Positions 32,386 to 41,183 of a stretch of 54,817 bases of DNA are shown piece after piece. Source of the DNA: Candidatus Saccharicenans sp. (GTDB taxonomy: Bacteria > Acidobacteriota > Aminicenantia > Aminicenantales > Saccharicenantaceae); the NCBI GenBank assembly GCA_030018265.1, contig JASEFX010000010.1:1-54817 (forward strand). The letters are read 5' to 3'. The stretch's first letter is position 1. Every line of letters begins with the position of its first letter. The position numbers and the translations under genes were made by a program. The notes under the pieces were generated by a model, which had not been told where the DNA came from, ran no database searches, and worked only from the letters and a program-made list of their open reading frames with translations.

Positions 32386-34470
32386 ATGATTAGAAGGTTA
32401 AAAGCCATCTGTTTGCTGGTTCTTGTGTTTCTGACCAGCATGGCGCTGGCTCAACCGCAGGAGAAACTCCCGCGTACTCTTCTGCCGCTTTCGCTTCTTC
32501 AGGAAATCATAAATGAAGCTAACGGCGAGCTGGCACTTCAGAATGAAATTTTTTTGACCGGAGTTAACCGCAATCGCCGGGCGGAAGAATATTCCAGCGG
32601 TTATTATGAAACCGCTTTCATTTTAGAAAGACTTAAAGAATACGACTTTGATGAAGCCGAGATTATCCAGCTGCCCGCCCGCAGCCAGACCACCTGGGAT
32701 GCTGAAGAGGCTGAGCTCTGGATGTTAGAACCGGTGAAGAAGAAAATCGCCGACCTTAAGGAAATACCTGCGGTTCTCACTTCTGGAAGCTCCTCCGCTG
32801 AAGTGACGGCAGAACTGGTTGATGTCGGTCCGGGCTATCTGGAAGAGTTCTATAAAAATAAAGACGTTAAGGGAAAAATCGTGCTGGTCTATGGCCCCCC
32901 TGAGAGAGCCAGAAGGCTGGCTGTGGAGAAATACGGAGCGGTTGGCCTCGTTGGCTGTTCTTCCAGCCATCCGGAGTTTGACCGCGACCAGATCGGCTGG
33001 AACTCGATCAGGCCGGGAACTGGCGAGAAACCCACTTTTGCCTTCATGGTATCAGAGAGAACTTATTTCGACCTTAAAATGGCGCTCGAAAGAAAAACAA
33101 AGATTGTCCTGAAGGCCATAGTCAAAACTCAACAGGTGCCTTACAGGGAAGAAATGGCCGTCGGGCTGATAAAGGGCGCGGAAAGGCCGGACGAGGAACT
33201 CGTCCTGACCGCCCATCTTTTCGAAGGCTTTGCCAAACAGGGCGCCAACGATGACGCTTCCGGCTGTGTGGCCATTCTCGAAGCCGGCCGGGTGATCAAA
33301 AAAATGATAGCCGGAGGGAAAATCCCGCCGCTCAAAAGGTCAATCCGTTTTCTCTTTGTGCCGGAAATTTCCGGGACCAGAGCTTATATCCAGAAATATC
33401 CGGAAATCGCCAGAAGGTTTTTTGCCAGCATCAATGAGGATATGGTCGGCGAAGCCCTGGTGAAAAACCTGAGCGCCTTTCGTCTTGAGACAACTCCTTA
33501 TTCGCTTCCAACCTATCTGAACGACGTCGTGGCCTCTTTTGTCGAATGGATGGGCGCCAGCCAGAGAATTTCCCAGGATTCCGGCTGGTCAGAATACGCG
33601 GTGCTGTCACCGGCGGGAAGCCGGGACCCGTTCTATTATTCGATAGACCGCTTTTCCGGCGGAAGCGACCATATTGTGTTTATCGACGGCTCGGTGAAGG
33701 TGCCGGCGGTGATGTTTATCTGCTGGCCGGATATGTGGTATCACACCAGCGGCGACCTGCCGGACAAATCGGATTCGACCCAGCTGAAGAGGGTGGTTAC
33801 CCTGACGGTCGCTTCGGCTCTGTTTTTAGCTAACGCCGGACCGGAGGAAGCCCGTGTCATCCTGAACGAGGTGAGTTCCAGAGCTTTCGGGCGTCTCGGG
33901 CAGGAAAAAGGCCGGGCGGCGGATATGATCCTGAAGGCAGGCCAGAACAGTCTGCACACGGCAAGGAAAGAAGCGGCCAACATTATCGAACAGGCCATTC
34001 TCAGAGAACAGGAAGCTCTGAAATCAGCCAGATTTTTTGCCGGAAATGACCGGGAGTTTTCAGAGATGCTTCAGGCCAAACTGAAGAATCTGGAAACGCT
34101 CGGAATTGCCTGGAAAAATGAACTGGAGGTTCTGTATCAGCAGGGATGCCGGCGTTACGGGGTGAAGCCGGAAAAACCGGGGCTGGCGCCTGATGAGGTG
34201 AGACTCAGCCGGGTGATCCCGGTGAGAAAATCAGCTGCTGAAGTGGACCTCTGGGCGGTATTGATCAAGCTGAGGGAAATGAACCTTCAGGTTTCCCCGC
34301 TGATTTTCCGGGCAGAGTTTGAGCTGCGCAATTTTATAGACGGGAAAAAATCCATACTCGATATTCGTAATGCCGCTTCGGCTGAATATGAGCCGCTTCC
34401 GTTGCTGGATGTGGAGAAGTATTTCCTGGCACTGGAAAAAGCCGGGCTGGTTGAACTGAAGAAAAAGTAG
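32386..34470 (+). CDS. Exported M28/DUF4910-like peptidase with altered active-site residues and C-terminal extension
   Basis: A 694-aa protein with a signal peptide (cleavage near MALA, residue 22). A PA-like insert lies around 140-240 (ELVDVGPGYLEEFY, GKIVLVYGPP). The M28 core follows: TAHLFEG (His277), GANDDASG (Asp), VPEISGTRAY (Glu) and GSDHIVF. The usual HxD is HLF here, and the usual Glu-Glu pair is Pro-Glu, so it may be a DUF4910-type branch or have changed activity. A C-terminal segment (about 620-694, FIDGKKSILDIRN to the end) resembles a PqqD-like winged-helix fold. SD AAGGAG. It stands alone between minus-strand genes. Confidence 0.82.
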   Translation: MIRRLKAICLLVLVFLTSMALAQPQEKLPRTLLPLSLLQEIINEANGELALQNEIFLTGVNRNRRAEEYSSGYYETAFILERLKEYDFDEAEIIQLPARSQTTWDAEEAELWMLEPVKKKIADLKEIPAVLTSGSSSAEVTAELVDVGPGYLEEFYKNKDVKGKIVLVYGPPERARRLAVEKYGAVGLVGCSSSHPEFDRDQIGWNSIRPGTGEKPTFAFMVSERTYFDLKMALERKTKIVLKAIVKTQQVPYREEMAVGLIKGAERPDEELVLTAHLFEGFAKQGANDDASGCVAILEAGRVIKKMIAGGKIPPLKRSIRFLFVPEISGTRAYIQKYPEIARRFFASINEDMVGEALVKNLSAFRLETTPYSLPTYLNDVVASFVEWMGASQRISQDSGWSEYAVLSPAGSRDPFYYSIDRFSGGSDHIVFIDGSVKVPAVMFICWPDMWYHTSGDLPDKSDSTQLKRVVTLTVASALFLANAGPEEARVILNEVSSRAFGRLGQEKGRAADMILKAGQNSLHTARKEAANIIEQAILREQEALKSARFFAGNDREFSEMLQAKLKNLETLGIAWKNELEVLYQQGCRRYGVKPEKPGLAPDEVRLSRVIPVRKSAAEVDLWAVLIKLREMNLQVSPLIFRAEFELRNFIDGKKSILDIRNAASAEYEPLPLLDVEKYFLALEKAGLVELKKK

Positions 34471-34488
34471 TTTCTGGGCTCCTGCTGT

Positions 34489-35079
34489 TTATTTTCCGAA
34501 AATTTTGCTCAGTTCATTCACCAGGTCGATATTTTTTTCGACCTCGATCAAAAGGATGTTCCGATTTCTGGAGATGGTGGTGAAACGGCCGTCGGCGTTG
34601 CCTTCTCTGTTAACAAGGAGAATGTCCGACTGAGGGGCCACCGCGTCGATGCTCTGCTCGTCAGTGGTGTCCCCGGCTGCCGCTCCCTGGGCTCTCCTTT
34701 TCATGCCCTCAACGTGAGCTCCGATGATCGTCAGTCCCTGTTTTCTGGCTTCCTGGATGAGCGCATTTATTCTTTTAATTTCATCATCGATCGAGATGCC
34801 GGCCGCGCCCATGCCTTTCAGGCTGGCTCCCATGACTATGATAACCGTTCCGTAAGGCTGTCCCGATTCCTTTTTCTTCTGCAGCATCGAGGCGGTGGCC
34901 AGGGGCTCCAGGTCAAACGGGATGTTCAACCGCTGGAGAACCACCTTGATGATGGCCGGTCCCGGGCTCTGACCGCAGGAAGTCAGAAGAACCGGCGGAC
35001 TGGCTGTGTTCGTCTGCGCCAGAAGGTTGAAGGAAATGAAGATGGTCAGCACAAACACTATCGCTTTGAATTTTTTCAT
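34489..35079 (-). CDS. DUF6305-like exported protein
   Basis: A 196-aa protein with a signal peptide (cleavage near NLLAQ). The mature part starts with VLLTSCGQSPGPAIIKVVLQ and continues with VIIVMGASLKGMGAAGISID, IIGAHVEGMKRRAQG and DEQSIDAVAPQSDILLV, the pattern I associate with DUF6305. The fold looks like a Rossmann-like alpha/beta domain placed outside the cytoplasm. The role is unknown. The ATG at 35079 has SD AAGGAG; a longer frame to 35109 is less likely. It is near, but not contiguous with, the Pgs/permease operons. Confidence 0.75.
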   Translation of the reverse strand: MKKFKAIVFVLTIFISFNLLAQTNTASPPVLLTSCGQSPGPAIIKVVLQRLNIPFDLEPLATASMLQKKKESGQPYGTVIIVMGASLKGMGAAGISIDDEIKRINALIQEARKQGLTIIGAHVEGMKRRAQGAAAGDTTDEQSIDAVAPQSDILLVNREGNADGRFTTISRNRNILLIEVEKNIDLVNELSKIFGK

Positions 35080-35237
35080 CAGCTCACTCCTTTCCTGTCC
35101 ATTTTTCAACCTGTTGAAAGTTTAAGGCTTCTGCCGGCTTAAATCAACCCGGCAGATGACCAGGATTTGGCCGGACTTAAAAAATGCGCTGAAGGTAAAA
35201 GTTATTTTTCTGCGGGATGAAGCATGCCGGTGGTATC

Positions 35238-35960
35238 TTATTCTTTTTCTTCCAGCAGCTGCCGGAGTTTCTGAGCGTTGAACACCGCGTGCGCCTGATA
35301 ATCGTTGTTAAAATAGACAAAAACTTCTTCCGCACCGCATTTCCTGATGATTTCAGCCCATTTTTTCAGTTCTTCATCTGAATATCGGTAACGGTAACCC
35401 CCGGTTAGACCATGGAATCGGAAATAGGCAGTTCTGGCTGTCACCACCGCATCCGGAGGGACCCGGCTGGAAGAAACCACGCAGAATATAACTCCTGAGC
35501 GCGACATTAATTCATGGACTTCAGGGGCATACCAGCCCGGATGCCTGAATTCGATCACATGTCTGAAGCCCGGCGGGAGATTCCTGATAAACGAGTCCAG
35601 GAGCGCGATGTCTTTCCCGAGGGATGGTGGAAGCTGGTAAAGAAGACAGCCTGTTTTTCCCCGGAGCTGGCGGGCCAGAAAGGCTAAATGTTCCAGGTCG
35701 TGTTCGACCTTCTGCAGTTTTTTCAGGTGGGTGATCTGCCGGCTGGCTTTAAGAGTAAAGATGAATTCTGCCGGCGTTCTGGCGGCCCAGCCATGCAGGG
35801 TTTCCGGCTTTGGCGAGCGGTAGAAGGTCATGTTGATTTCCACCGTGTTGAAATGACCGGCGTAAAATTCCAGCCACCCGGAGGGTTTGAGTTCCGGGGG
35901 ATAGAATCTGTTACGCCAGCCCGGGTAGCTCCAGCCTGAAGTTCCGATGTACAGTTTCAT
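35238..35960 (-). CDS. DUF72 (YecE-like) family protein
   Basis: A 240-aa TIM-barrel protein. It starts with YIGTSGWSYPGW and has the family segments FYAGHFNTVEINMTFYR, FTLKASRQITH, LLYQLPPS, EFRHPGW and YFNNDYQAHAV. DUF72 proteins are common and conserved but their biochemical role is unknown. A GTG one codon upstream is an alternative start. It is monocistronic and divergent from the pyrophosphatase gene. Confidence 0.92.
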   Translation of the reverse strand: MKLYIGTSGWSYPGWRNRFYPPELKPSGWLEFYAGHFNTVEINMTFYRSPKPETLHGWAARTPAEFIFTLKASRQITHLKKLQKVEHDLEHLAFLARQLRGKTGCLLYQLPPSLGKDIALLDSFIRNLPPGFRHVIEFRHPGWYAPEVHELMSRSGVIFCVVSSSRVPPDAVVTARTAYFRFHGLTGGYRYRYSDEELKKWAEIIRKCGAEEVFVYFNNDYQAHAVFNAQKLRQLLEEKE

Positions 35961-36042
35961 CACAGTATCATTTTATGGGGTTACATTTATTAGCTTATCC
36001 GGCTATGCATCAGAAATCAACTGAATTAGAGGCAGCCTGTTT

Positions 36043-36071
36043 TTGACACAGGGGCTGGTTTATGATAAATT
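36043..36071 (+). promoter_or_regulatory. Putative sigma-70-type promoter of the pyrophosphatase gene
   Basis: A perfect TTGACA (36043-36048) with TAAATT (36066-36071) at 17 bp. An alternative TATGAT at 36061 is too close to the -35. The leader would be about 75 nt. Confidence 0.55.
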
Positions 36072-36153
36072 TACGGCTTAAAATTTGTGGGGTGCGAAAT
36101 AAACAAAAAAATAAGAATATTATTCCACTCGTGTTTTATCCAGGAGGATGGTG

Positions 36154-38340
36154 ATGCTAAACAATGTTTTCTGGCTGGCGCCAGCAGCTTCAGTTCTAGC
36201 TCTGTTTTTTGCCTGGCTGTTTTACAGCCAGATGAAGAAAAAGAGCGAAGGCACAGAAGAGATGGCCAGAATTGCTTCCTATGTGAGGAAGGGCGCGATG
36301 GCCTATCTCAAGCAGCAGTACAAGGTGGTAGCCATCGTGTTTGTCTGCCTTATCGTGCTGCTGGCATTTATGGCCTTCGTGCTTAAGGTGCAGAACAGAT
36401 GGGTTCCGGTGGCCTTCCTGACCGGCGGATTTTTCTCAGGTCTCGCTGGCTTTTTTGGTATGAAGACAGCCACCTACGCTTCTTCCCGCACGGCCAACGC
36501 TGCCCGCAATTCTCTTGACAGCGCGCTTAAGGTGGCTTTTCGCAGCGGCGCAGTTATGGGATTGACCGTGGTCGGGCTGGCCCTGCTTGATATTTCGATC
36601 TGGTTTTTGATTTTGAAGCATTTCTATCCGCTATCGGATGAGCATAATCTGATCATCATCACCACCACCATGCTGACGTTTGGCATGGGAGCTTCCACCC
36701 AGGCACTTTTTGCCAGAGTGGGCGGCGGGATTTTTACCAAAGCAGCCGACGTCGGAGCCGACCTGGTGGGCAAAGTTGAATCGAACATTCCCGAAGACGA
36801 TCCGCGCAACCCTGCCGTTATCGCTGACAATGTCGGAGATAACGTTGGCGACGTCGCCGGCATGGGGGCTGACCTTTATGAATCCTACGCCGGGTCGATC
36901 CTGGCCACTGCGGCTCTGGGCGCTTCTGCTTTTATTGGTCAGGGGGCTCTTCAGCTGAATGCGGTGCTGGCTCCGATGGTTATAGCGGCCATCGGCACCC
37001 TGCTATCAATTCTTGGAATTTTCTTTGTAAAGACGAAAGAAGGAGCCACCCAGAAAGATTTAATCAACGCTCTCGGTCGCGGTATTAACGCCAGCTCCGT
37101 GTTGATCATAATTTTCTCCTATTTCGTCATTCGTTTCCTCGGTTTACCGCAGGGCATCTGGCTGTCGATGGTGGTTGGCCTGCTGGCTGGCATTGTCATA
37201 GGCAAATCAACAGAGTATTTTACCTCCCATTCCTTCAAGCCAACCAGAAGAATCGCGCACAGCGCCACGACCGGAGCGGCTACGGTTATAATTTCCGGCG
37301 TCGGAACAGGAATGCTGTCGACAGCCATTCCGGTTCTGGCGGTGGCAGCCGGCACGATTCTCGCCTATCTTTTTGCCTCTCATTTTGACCTGCTGAACAT
37401 CGGCCAGGGACTTTATGGAATAGGTATAGCGGCGGTCGGCATGCTTTCCACTCTTGGCATAACCCTGGCTACCGATGCTTACGGCCCGATTGCCGATAAC
37501 GCCGGCGGGAACGCCCAGATGTCCAGGCTTGAGCCCGAAGTAAGACGCCGCACAGACGCTCTCGACGCCCTTGGAAACACCACGGCGGCCACCGGTAAAG
37601 GTTTTGCCATAGGTTCGGCCGCGCTGACCGCTCTGGCCCTTCTGGCTTCATACGTGGAAGAGCTGAAGGTGGGTCTTCTGCGTATCGGTCAGACGACACT
37701 GAAGATGCTGGACGGCACCGTGGTAGAAACGGCCAGAGCCGGGTTTCTCGATTTCATGAATTACTTCCGGGTGAACCTGATGAACCCGGTAGTTCTGGTC
37801 GGGATGTTTATCGGGGCGATGATGGCTTTTGTCTTCTGCGGGTTGACTCTTCAGGCTGTAGGGAAAGCAGCCGGAAAGATGGTTGATGAAGTAAGACGTC
37901 AGTTCAAAGAAATTCCTGGGGTCTGGGAAGGAACAGCCGAGCCGGATTATGCTCGCTGCGTTGAAATTTCTACCAGGGGAGCTCAGAAAGCCATGATGGT
38001 TCCTTCACTGGCAGCCATCATCGTGCCGGTGGTCACCGGACTGGTGCTGGGTGTGGCCGGAGTTATGGGCCTGCTGATCGGCGCCACCTCTGCCGGGTTT
38101 GTCCTGGCGGTGTTCATGGCTAATGCCGGCGGAGCCTGGGATAACGCGAAAAAATTCATCGAGGAAGGTAATATCGGCGGTAAGGGTTCCGAGGCTCATA
38201 AGGCAGCGGTGGTGGGTGACACGGTTGGAGATCCTTTCAAAGATACTTCCGGACCGAGCCTGAACATCCTGATCAAATTGATGAGCATGGTGTCGATCGT
38301 GATGGCCGGCTTGATCGTGGCTTTCTCGCTCATTAAATGA
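36154..38340 (+). CDS. hppA: Membrane-bound ion-pumping pyrophosphatase, K+-dependent type
   Basis: A protein of about 728 residues with about 16 membrane helices. The hydrolytic signature [35 protein letters not shown] is intact. [14 protein letters not shown] carries alanine where K+-independent enzymes have lysine, so it should need K+. The semi-conserved glutamate in ADLYESYAG is present, so H+ or Na+ pumping cannot be told apart. It uses cytoplasmic pyrophosphate to energise the membrane. AGGAGG abuts the ATG at 36148, so the ATG at 36154 with 6-nt spacing is the likelier start. Confidence 0.96.
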   Translation: MLNNVFWLAPAASVLALFFAWLFYSQMKKKSEGTEEMARIASYVRKGAMAYLKQQYKVVAIVFVCLIVLLAFMAFVLKVQNRWVPVAFLTGGFFSGLAGFFGMKTATYASSRTANAARNSLDSALKVAFRSGAVMGLTVVGLALLDISIWFLILKHFYPLSDEHNLIIITTTMLTFGMGASTQALFARVGGGIFTKAADVGADLVGKVESNIPEDDPRNPAVIADNVGDNVGDVAGMGADLYESYAGSILATAALGASAFIGQGALQLNAVLAPMVIAAIGTLLSILGIFFVKTKEGATQKDLINALGRGINASSVLIIIFSYFVIRFLGLPQGIWLSMVVGLLAGIVIGKSTEYFTSHSFKPTRRIAHSATTGAATVIISGVGTGMLSTAIPVLAVAAGTILAYLFASHFDLLNIGQGLYGIGIAAVGMLSTLGITLATDAYGPIADNAGGNAQMSRLEPEVRRRTDALDALGNTTAATGKGFAIGSAALTALALLASYVEELKVGLLRIGQTTLKMLDGTVVETARAGFLDFMNYFRVNLMNPVVLVGMFIGAMMAFVFCGLTLQAVGKAAGKMVDEVRRQFKEIPGVWEGTAEPDYARCVEISTRGAQKAMMVPSLAAIIVPVVTGLVLGVAGVMGLLIGATSAGFVLAVFMANAGGAWDNAKKFIEEGNIGGKGSEAHKAAVVGDTVGDPFKDTSGPSLNILIKLMSMVSIVMAGLIVAFSLIK

Positions 38341-38410
38341 ATGGCTGTTCATATATCAGGGAGATGATTCTGAACTGGAAGTAGATTTCTGCGGGGAAAA
38401 TTCGTAAATT

Positions 38411-38463
38411 AGGCTCTGCTTCTTCCTTCCCGGTGGCTGAGAAGAGGCAGAGCCTTTTATTTT
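38411..38463 (+). terminator. Intrinsic terminator after hppA
   Basis: AGGCTCTGCTTCTTC (38411-38425) pairs with GAAGAGGCAGAGCCT (38441-38455) with one mismatch, followed by TTTATTTT. Confidence 0.85.
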
Positions 38464-38485
38464 CAGCGAAGAGCAGGAGGAACGA

Positions 38486-40150
38486 ATGCCGGTCTGGAGC
38501 AAAAATAACCTCAGGGAAAAATTTTTATTTCTGGCGGCCGTGACCACTCTAATTTTTATCACAATCGTCTCCTGTCGATTTAAGAATCAACCCGCGGAAA
38601 TCACGACAGCAGAACTGATGGCGCATATCAGAATTCTCTCCGATGATATCTATGAAGGGCGAGGACTGGGAAGCCGTGGGATAGAACTGGCAGCTCTTTA
38701 CCAGGAAGATTTTTTCCGTCAGTTTCGACTGCAGCCTTTTTTTGGCGATAGCTACCGTCAGGTTTTTACCGTTATCGGCGTCCAGCCAGACCTCCAGGCG
38801 ACGATCGAAATGATTGTTCTCCGAGGGCGGCAAGAAACTGAAATCATAAAGCCGGCTCTTCTTGAAGATTTTGTCATCAGAAGCGAAAGGCAGGATTGTC
38901 CGGAAGAAGTAGCGGGAGAAATGATTTACTGCGGGTACCTGATTCAGGCTCCAGAGCGCCAGTGGGATGACCTCAAAGGTTATGATGTCCGCGGCAAAAT
39001 TCTCCTGGTGGAAATAAACGAGCCAGGAAATTATCCCGGAGGAATATTTGACGGCGAGGATATGACCTACTACGGACGATGGACTTATAAGTTCGAAAAG
39101 GCTTCTGAACTCGGAGCCGCCGGGATTCTGATCATTCATAACGATAAAGGCGCCACCTACGGCTGGAGTGTCGTCCGCAATTCCTGGGCGAAAGAAGCTT
39201 TCTTCCTGCCTGAAAAGAAAAGGACCCTCTATTTCCAGGGCTGGATAACGAGCGAGCTCGCCAGCAGAATCTTTTCTGCCTGCGGTCTCGACCGGCAGAA
39301 ACTTCTGGAGGAGGCGGAAAGCCCTGATTTTACCCCGAAACCTCTCAGCCTTCAGCTTAAAGTCAGACAGAGACCTAAGTTCAGAGAGGTGCAGGCGGAG
39401 AACGTTGTCGGCTGGCTTCCCAGCCATCGTCCGGAAGCGGCCGGCAGGTATGTGATCATCTCGGCCCATTATGATCATCTGGGAAAGGATACCAACCTGG
39501 AAGGGGATCAGATTTACAACGGAGCGGTGGATAATTGTTCGGCCACTGCCTGTCTGCTGGCTCTGGCCGGGTATTATTCGCAGTTCAGAGGAGACCTTCC
39601 GGTAAACCTGATTTTTGCTGCGGTGACGGCCGAAGAGCAAAATCTTCTCGGCTCGGAGTATCTGGCTGCCCATCTGCCGCTGCCAGATTCTTCCATTCTA
39701 GCTAACATTAACTTTGAGATGACCAACGTCTGGGGGGAAACAGAAGATGTTTATGCTATCGGAGCCAGGTTCTCGGAGCTTGATGATTACTGCCGCCGGG
39801 CGGCTGAAAAGCTTGGCCTTATCTATACTCCCGAGCGAGGCGGCAATTTCGGCTTTTTCTTCCGTTCGGACCAGTTAAGTTTCGCCCGCCACGGAATTCC
39901 GGCCGTCTGGTTGCATGAGGGAGTGGTGGCCAGAGGTCAGGACCCTGACCGTGTTCGCCGAATGTCTGAAGAATATTTGCGGAATCATTATCATCAGGTG
40001 ACAGACGAGTTCCAGGAGGACTGGGACCTGAGAGGAGCGCTGCAGCTTCTGCGCTGGGCCCGGGAGATTATCGAGCTTCTGGGAAAAGCTGAAAAACCGC
40101 CCTCTTTCCGGCCGGACAGCGCCTTCCAGAGACCGGCTGGCGGGCAATAA
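38486..40150 (+). CDS. M28 family peptidase, probable lipoprotein
   Basis: A 554-aa protein. A signal segment ends at IVSC (Cys30), a plausible lipobox. A PA domain lies around 130-270 (CGYLIQAPERQWDDLKGYDVRGKILLVE, GAAGILIIHND). The M28 catalytic core is canonical: SAHYDHLG (His328, Asp330), GAVDNCSA, TAEEQNLLGS with the Glu pair, NFEM, and a late HGIPAVWLHEG. It is an aminopeptidase-like zinc enzyme on the periplasmic side. SD GGAGGAA. In contrast to the protein at 32386, all catalytic residues are present. Confidence 0.9.
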   Translation: MPVWSKNNLREKFLFLAAVTTLIFITIVSCRFKNQPAEITTAELMAHIRILSDDIYEGRGLGSRGIELAALYQEDFFRQFRLQPFFGDSYRQVFTVIGVQPDLQATIEMIVLRGRQETEIIKPALLEDFVIRSERQDCPEEVAGEMIYCGYLIQAPERQWDDLKGYDVRGKILLVEINEPGNYPGGIFDGEDMTYYGRWTYKFEKASELGAAGILIIHNDKGATYGWSVVRNSWAKEAFFLPEKKRTLYFQGWITSELASRIFSACGLDRQKLLEEAESPDFTPKPLSLQLKVRQRPKFREVQAENVVGWLPSHRPEAAGRYVIISAHYDHLGKDTNLEGDQIYNGAVDNCSATACLLALAGYYSQFRGDLPVNLIFAAVTAEEQNLLGSEYLAAHLPLPDSSILANINFEMTNVWGETEDVYAIGARFSELDDYCRRAAEKLGLIYTPERGGNFGFFFRSDQLSFARHGIPAVWLHEGVVARGQDPDRVRRMSEEYLRNHYHQVTDEFQEDWDLRGALQLLRWAREIIELLGKAEKPPSFRPDSAFQRPAGGQ

Positions 40151-40167
40151 TAATTTTTTACTCAAGG

Positions 40168-40195
40168 TTGAAAAAAGAATTCTTTGTGATAGAAT
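40168..40195 (+). promoter_or_regulatory. Putative promoter giving a very short leader
   Basis: TTGAAA (40168-40173) and TAGAAT (40190-40195) at 16 bp. The predicted start (about 40202) lies only about 11 nt before the ATG at 40213, where no clear SD exists. Confidence 0.4.
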
Positions 40196-40212
40196 TTTAA
40201 TCGAATTTGAAA

Positions 40213-41127
40213 ATGGATCTTAGAGATACGAATTTCAGCGAATTCCTTAAGCCATCCCAGATAATCTTTGACCTGAAAAGCCGCGACCGGCTGGAAGCTA
40301 TCGAAGAGCTACTGGACAGTCTGGTCAGGTTGAAGCTGATAAACAACAAAAACCTGACGCTCACCCGGATCATCGACCGGGAAAACCTTGAATCAACCGC
40401 ACTCGGACACGGGATTGCTGTGCCTCATGCCCGGGTTGACACTGAAAGTCAGATTGCCGTGGCTGTTGGTCGGTCAGCCGAAGGAATAGATTTCGAAGCT
40501 CCGGACGGACAGCCGGTTCACCTGCTCATTCTGGTTGTCTGGAATCCGACCATACCCGGTCTTTTCAACCATCTTTTTGCCGGTCTCGCCCGTTTCCTGA
40601 TCAAGCCAGAAAACAGGGCCAGGCTGCTGAATGCCCGCGATAAGAATGAGCTTTATTCAGTCCTTTCAGAAATACATTTTTCATTCCCCAGAGAAGATAA
40701 AATCATCAACCGGGCCAGCCTGCTGAAGAAGCTTCAGGATATAGAAATAAAAATAAGAAAATCACCCAGAGAAAAACTGGAAGAGCTGGTCAAGCACCGG
40801 AACCTCATCAGGGAAGAACTCGACCAATCGCTTCTGGCGCGTTTTGACCTGCTGATGGAACGTTACGGGTACGCTGTGGCTGAAGTGGTGGAAGGGGTAT
40901 GTCAGAGCTGCAACATGAGTGTTTCTACCCAGATGGCTTCAGCCATAGAAGAGAGCAACGATATTTACGTCTGCGAAAACTGCGGTAAGTATCTGGTGGC
41001 GGCCAGAAAAGAAAAGGTTGCCAGAGAAAAGGCTGAAAAAGCCGAAAAAGAAAAACCTGCCGGAAAAAAGCCTGCGATTAAAAAGCAGAAAGAAACTGCT
41101 TCCAGGAAAAAGCCGGCGAAAAAATAG
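40213..41127 (+). CDS. PTS EIIA (PtsN-like) domain fused to a coiled coil and zinc ribbon with Lys-rich tail
   Basis: A protein of about 304 residues with three parts. Residues 1 to about 150 form a PTS EIIA type-2 domain with the phosphorylatable histidine in GHGIAVPHAR. Residues about 165-225 are a charged helical region. Residues about 230-265 form a zinc ribbon (CQSC...CENC), resembling the COG1579 C-terminus. The last about 40 residues are Lys/Glu/Ala-rich and basic. PtsN-like domains sense phosphotransferase state; the ribbon and tail suggest binding to nucleic acid or ribosome, an inference. No PTS transporter gene is adjacent. The in-frame TTG at 40207 is a poor alternative start. Confidence 0.85.
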   Translation: MDLRDTNFSEFLKPSQIIFDLKSRDRLEAIEELLDSLVRLKLINNKNLTLTRIIDRENLESTALGHGIAVPHARVDTESQIAVAVGRSAEGIDFEAPDGQPVHLLILVVWNPTIPGLFNHLFAGLARFLIKPENRARLLNARDKNELYSVLSEIHFSFPREDKIINRASLLKKLQDIEIKIRKSPREKLEELVKHRNLIREELDQSLLARFDLLMERYGYAVAEVVEGVCQSCNMSVSTQMASAIEESNDIYVCENCGKYLVAARKEKVAREKAEKAEKEKPAGKKPAIKKQKETASRKKPAKK

Positions 41128-41183
41128 CCCTCTTTATTTACCTAAGTAAAACCCTTTTTTATCGAGCGAGTTTACGTTTTTCT

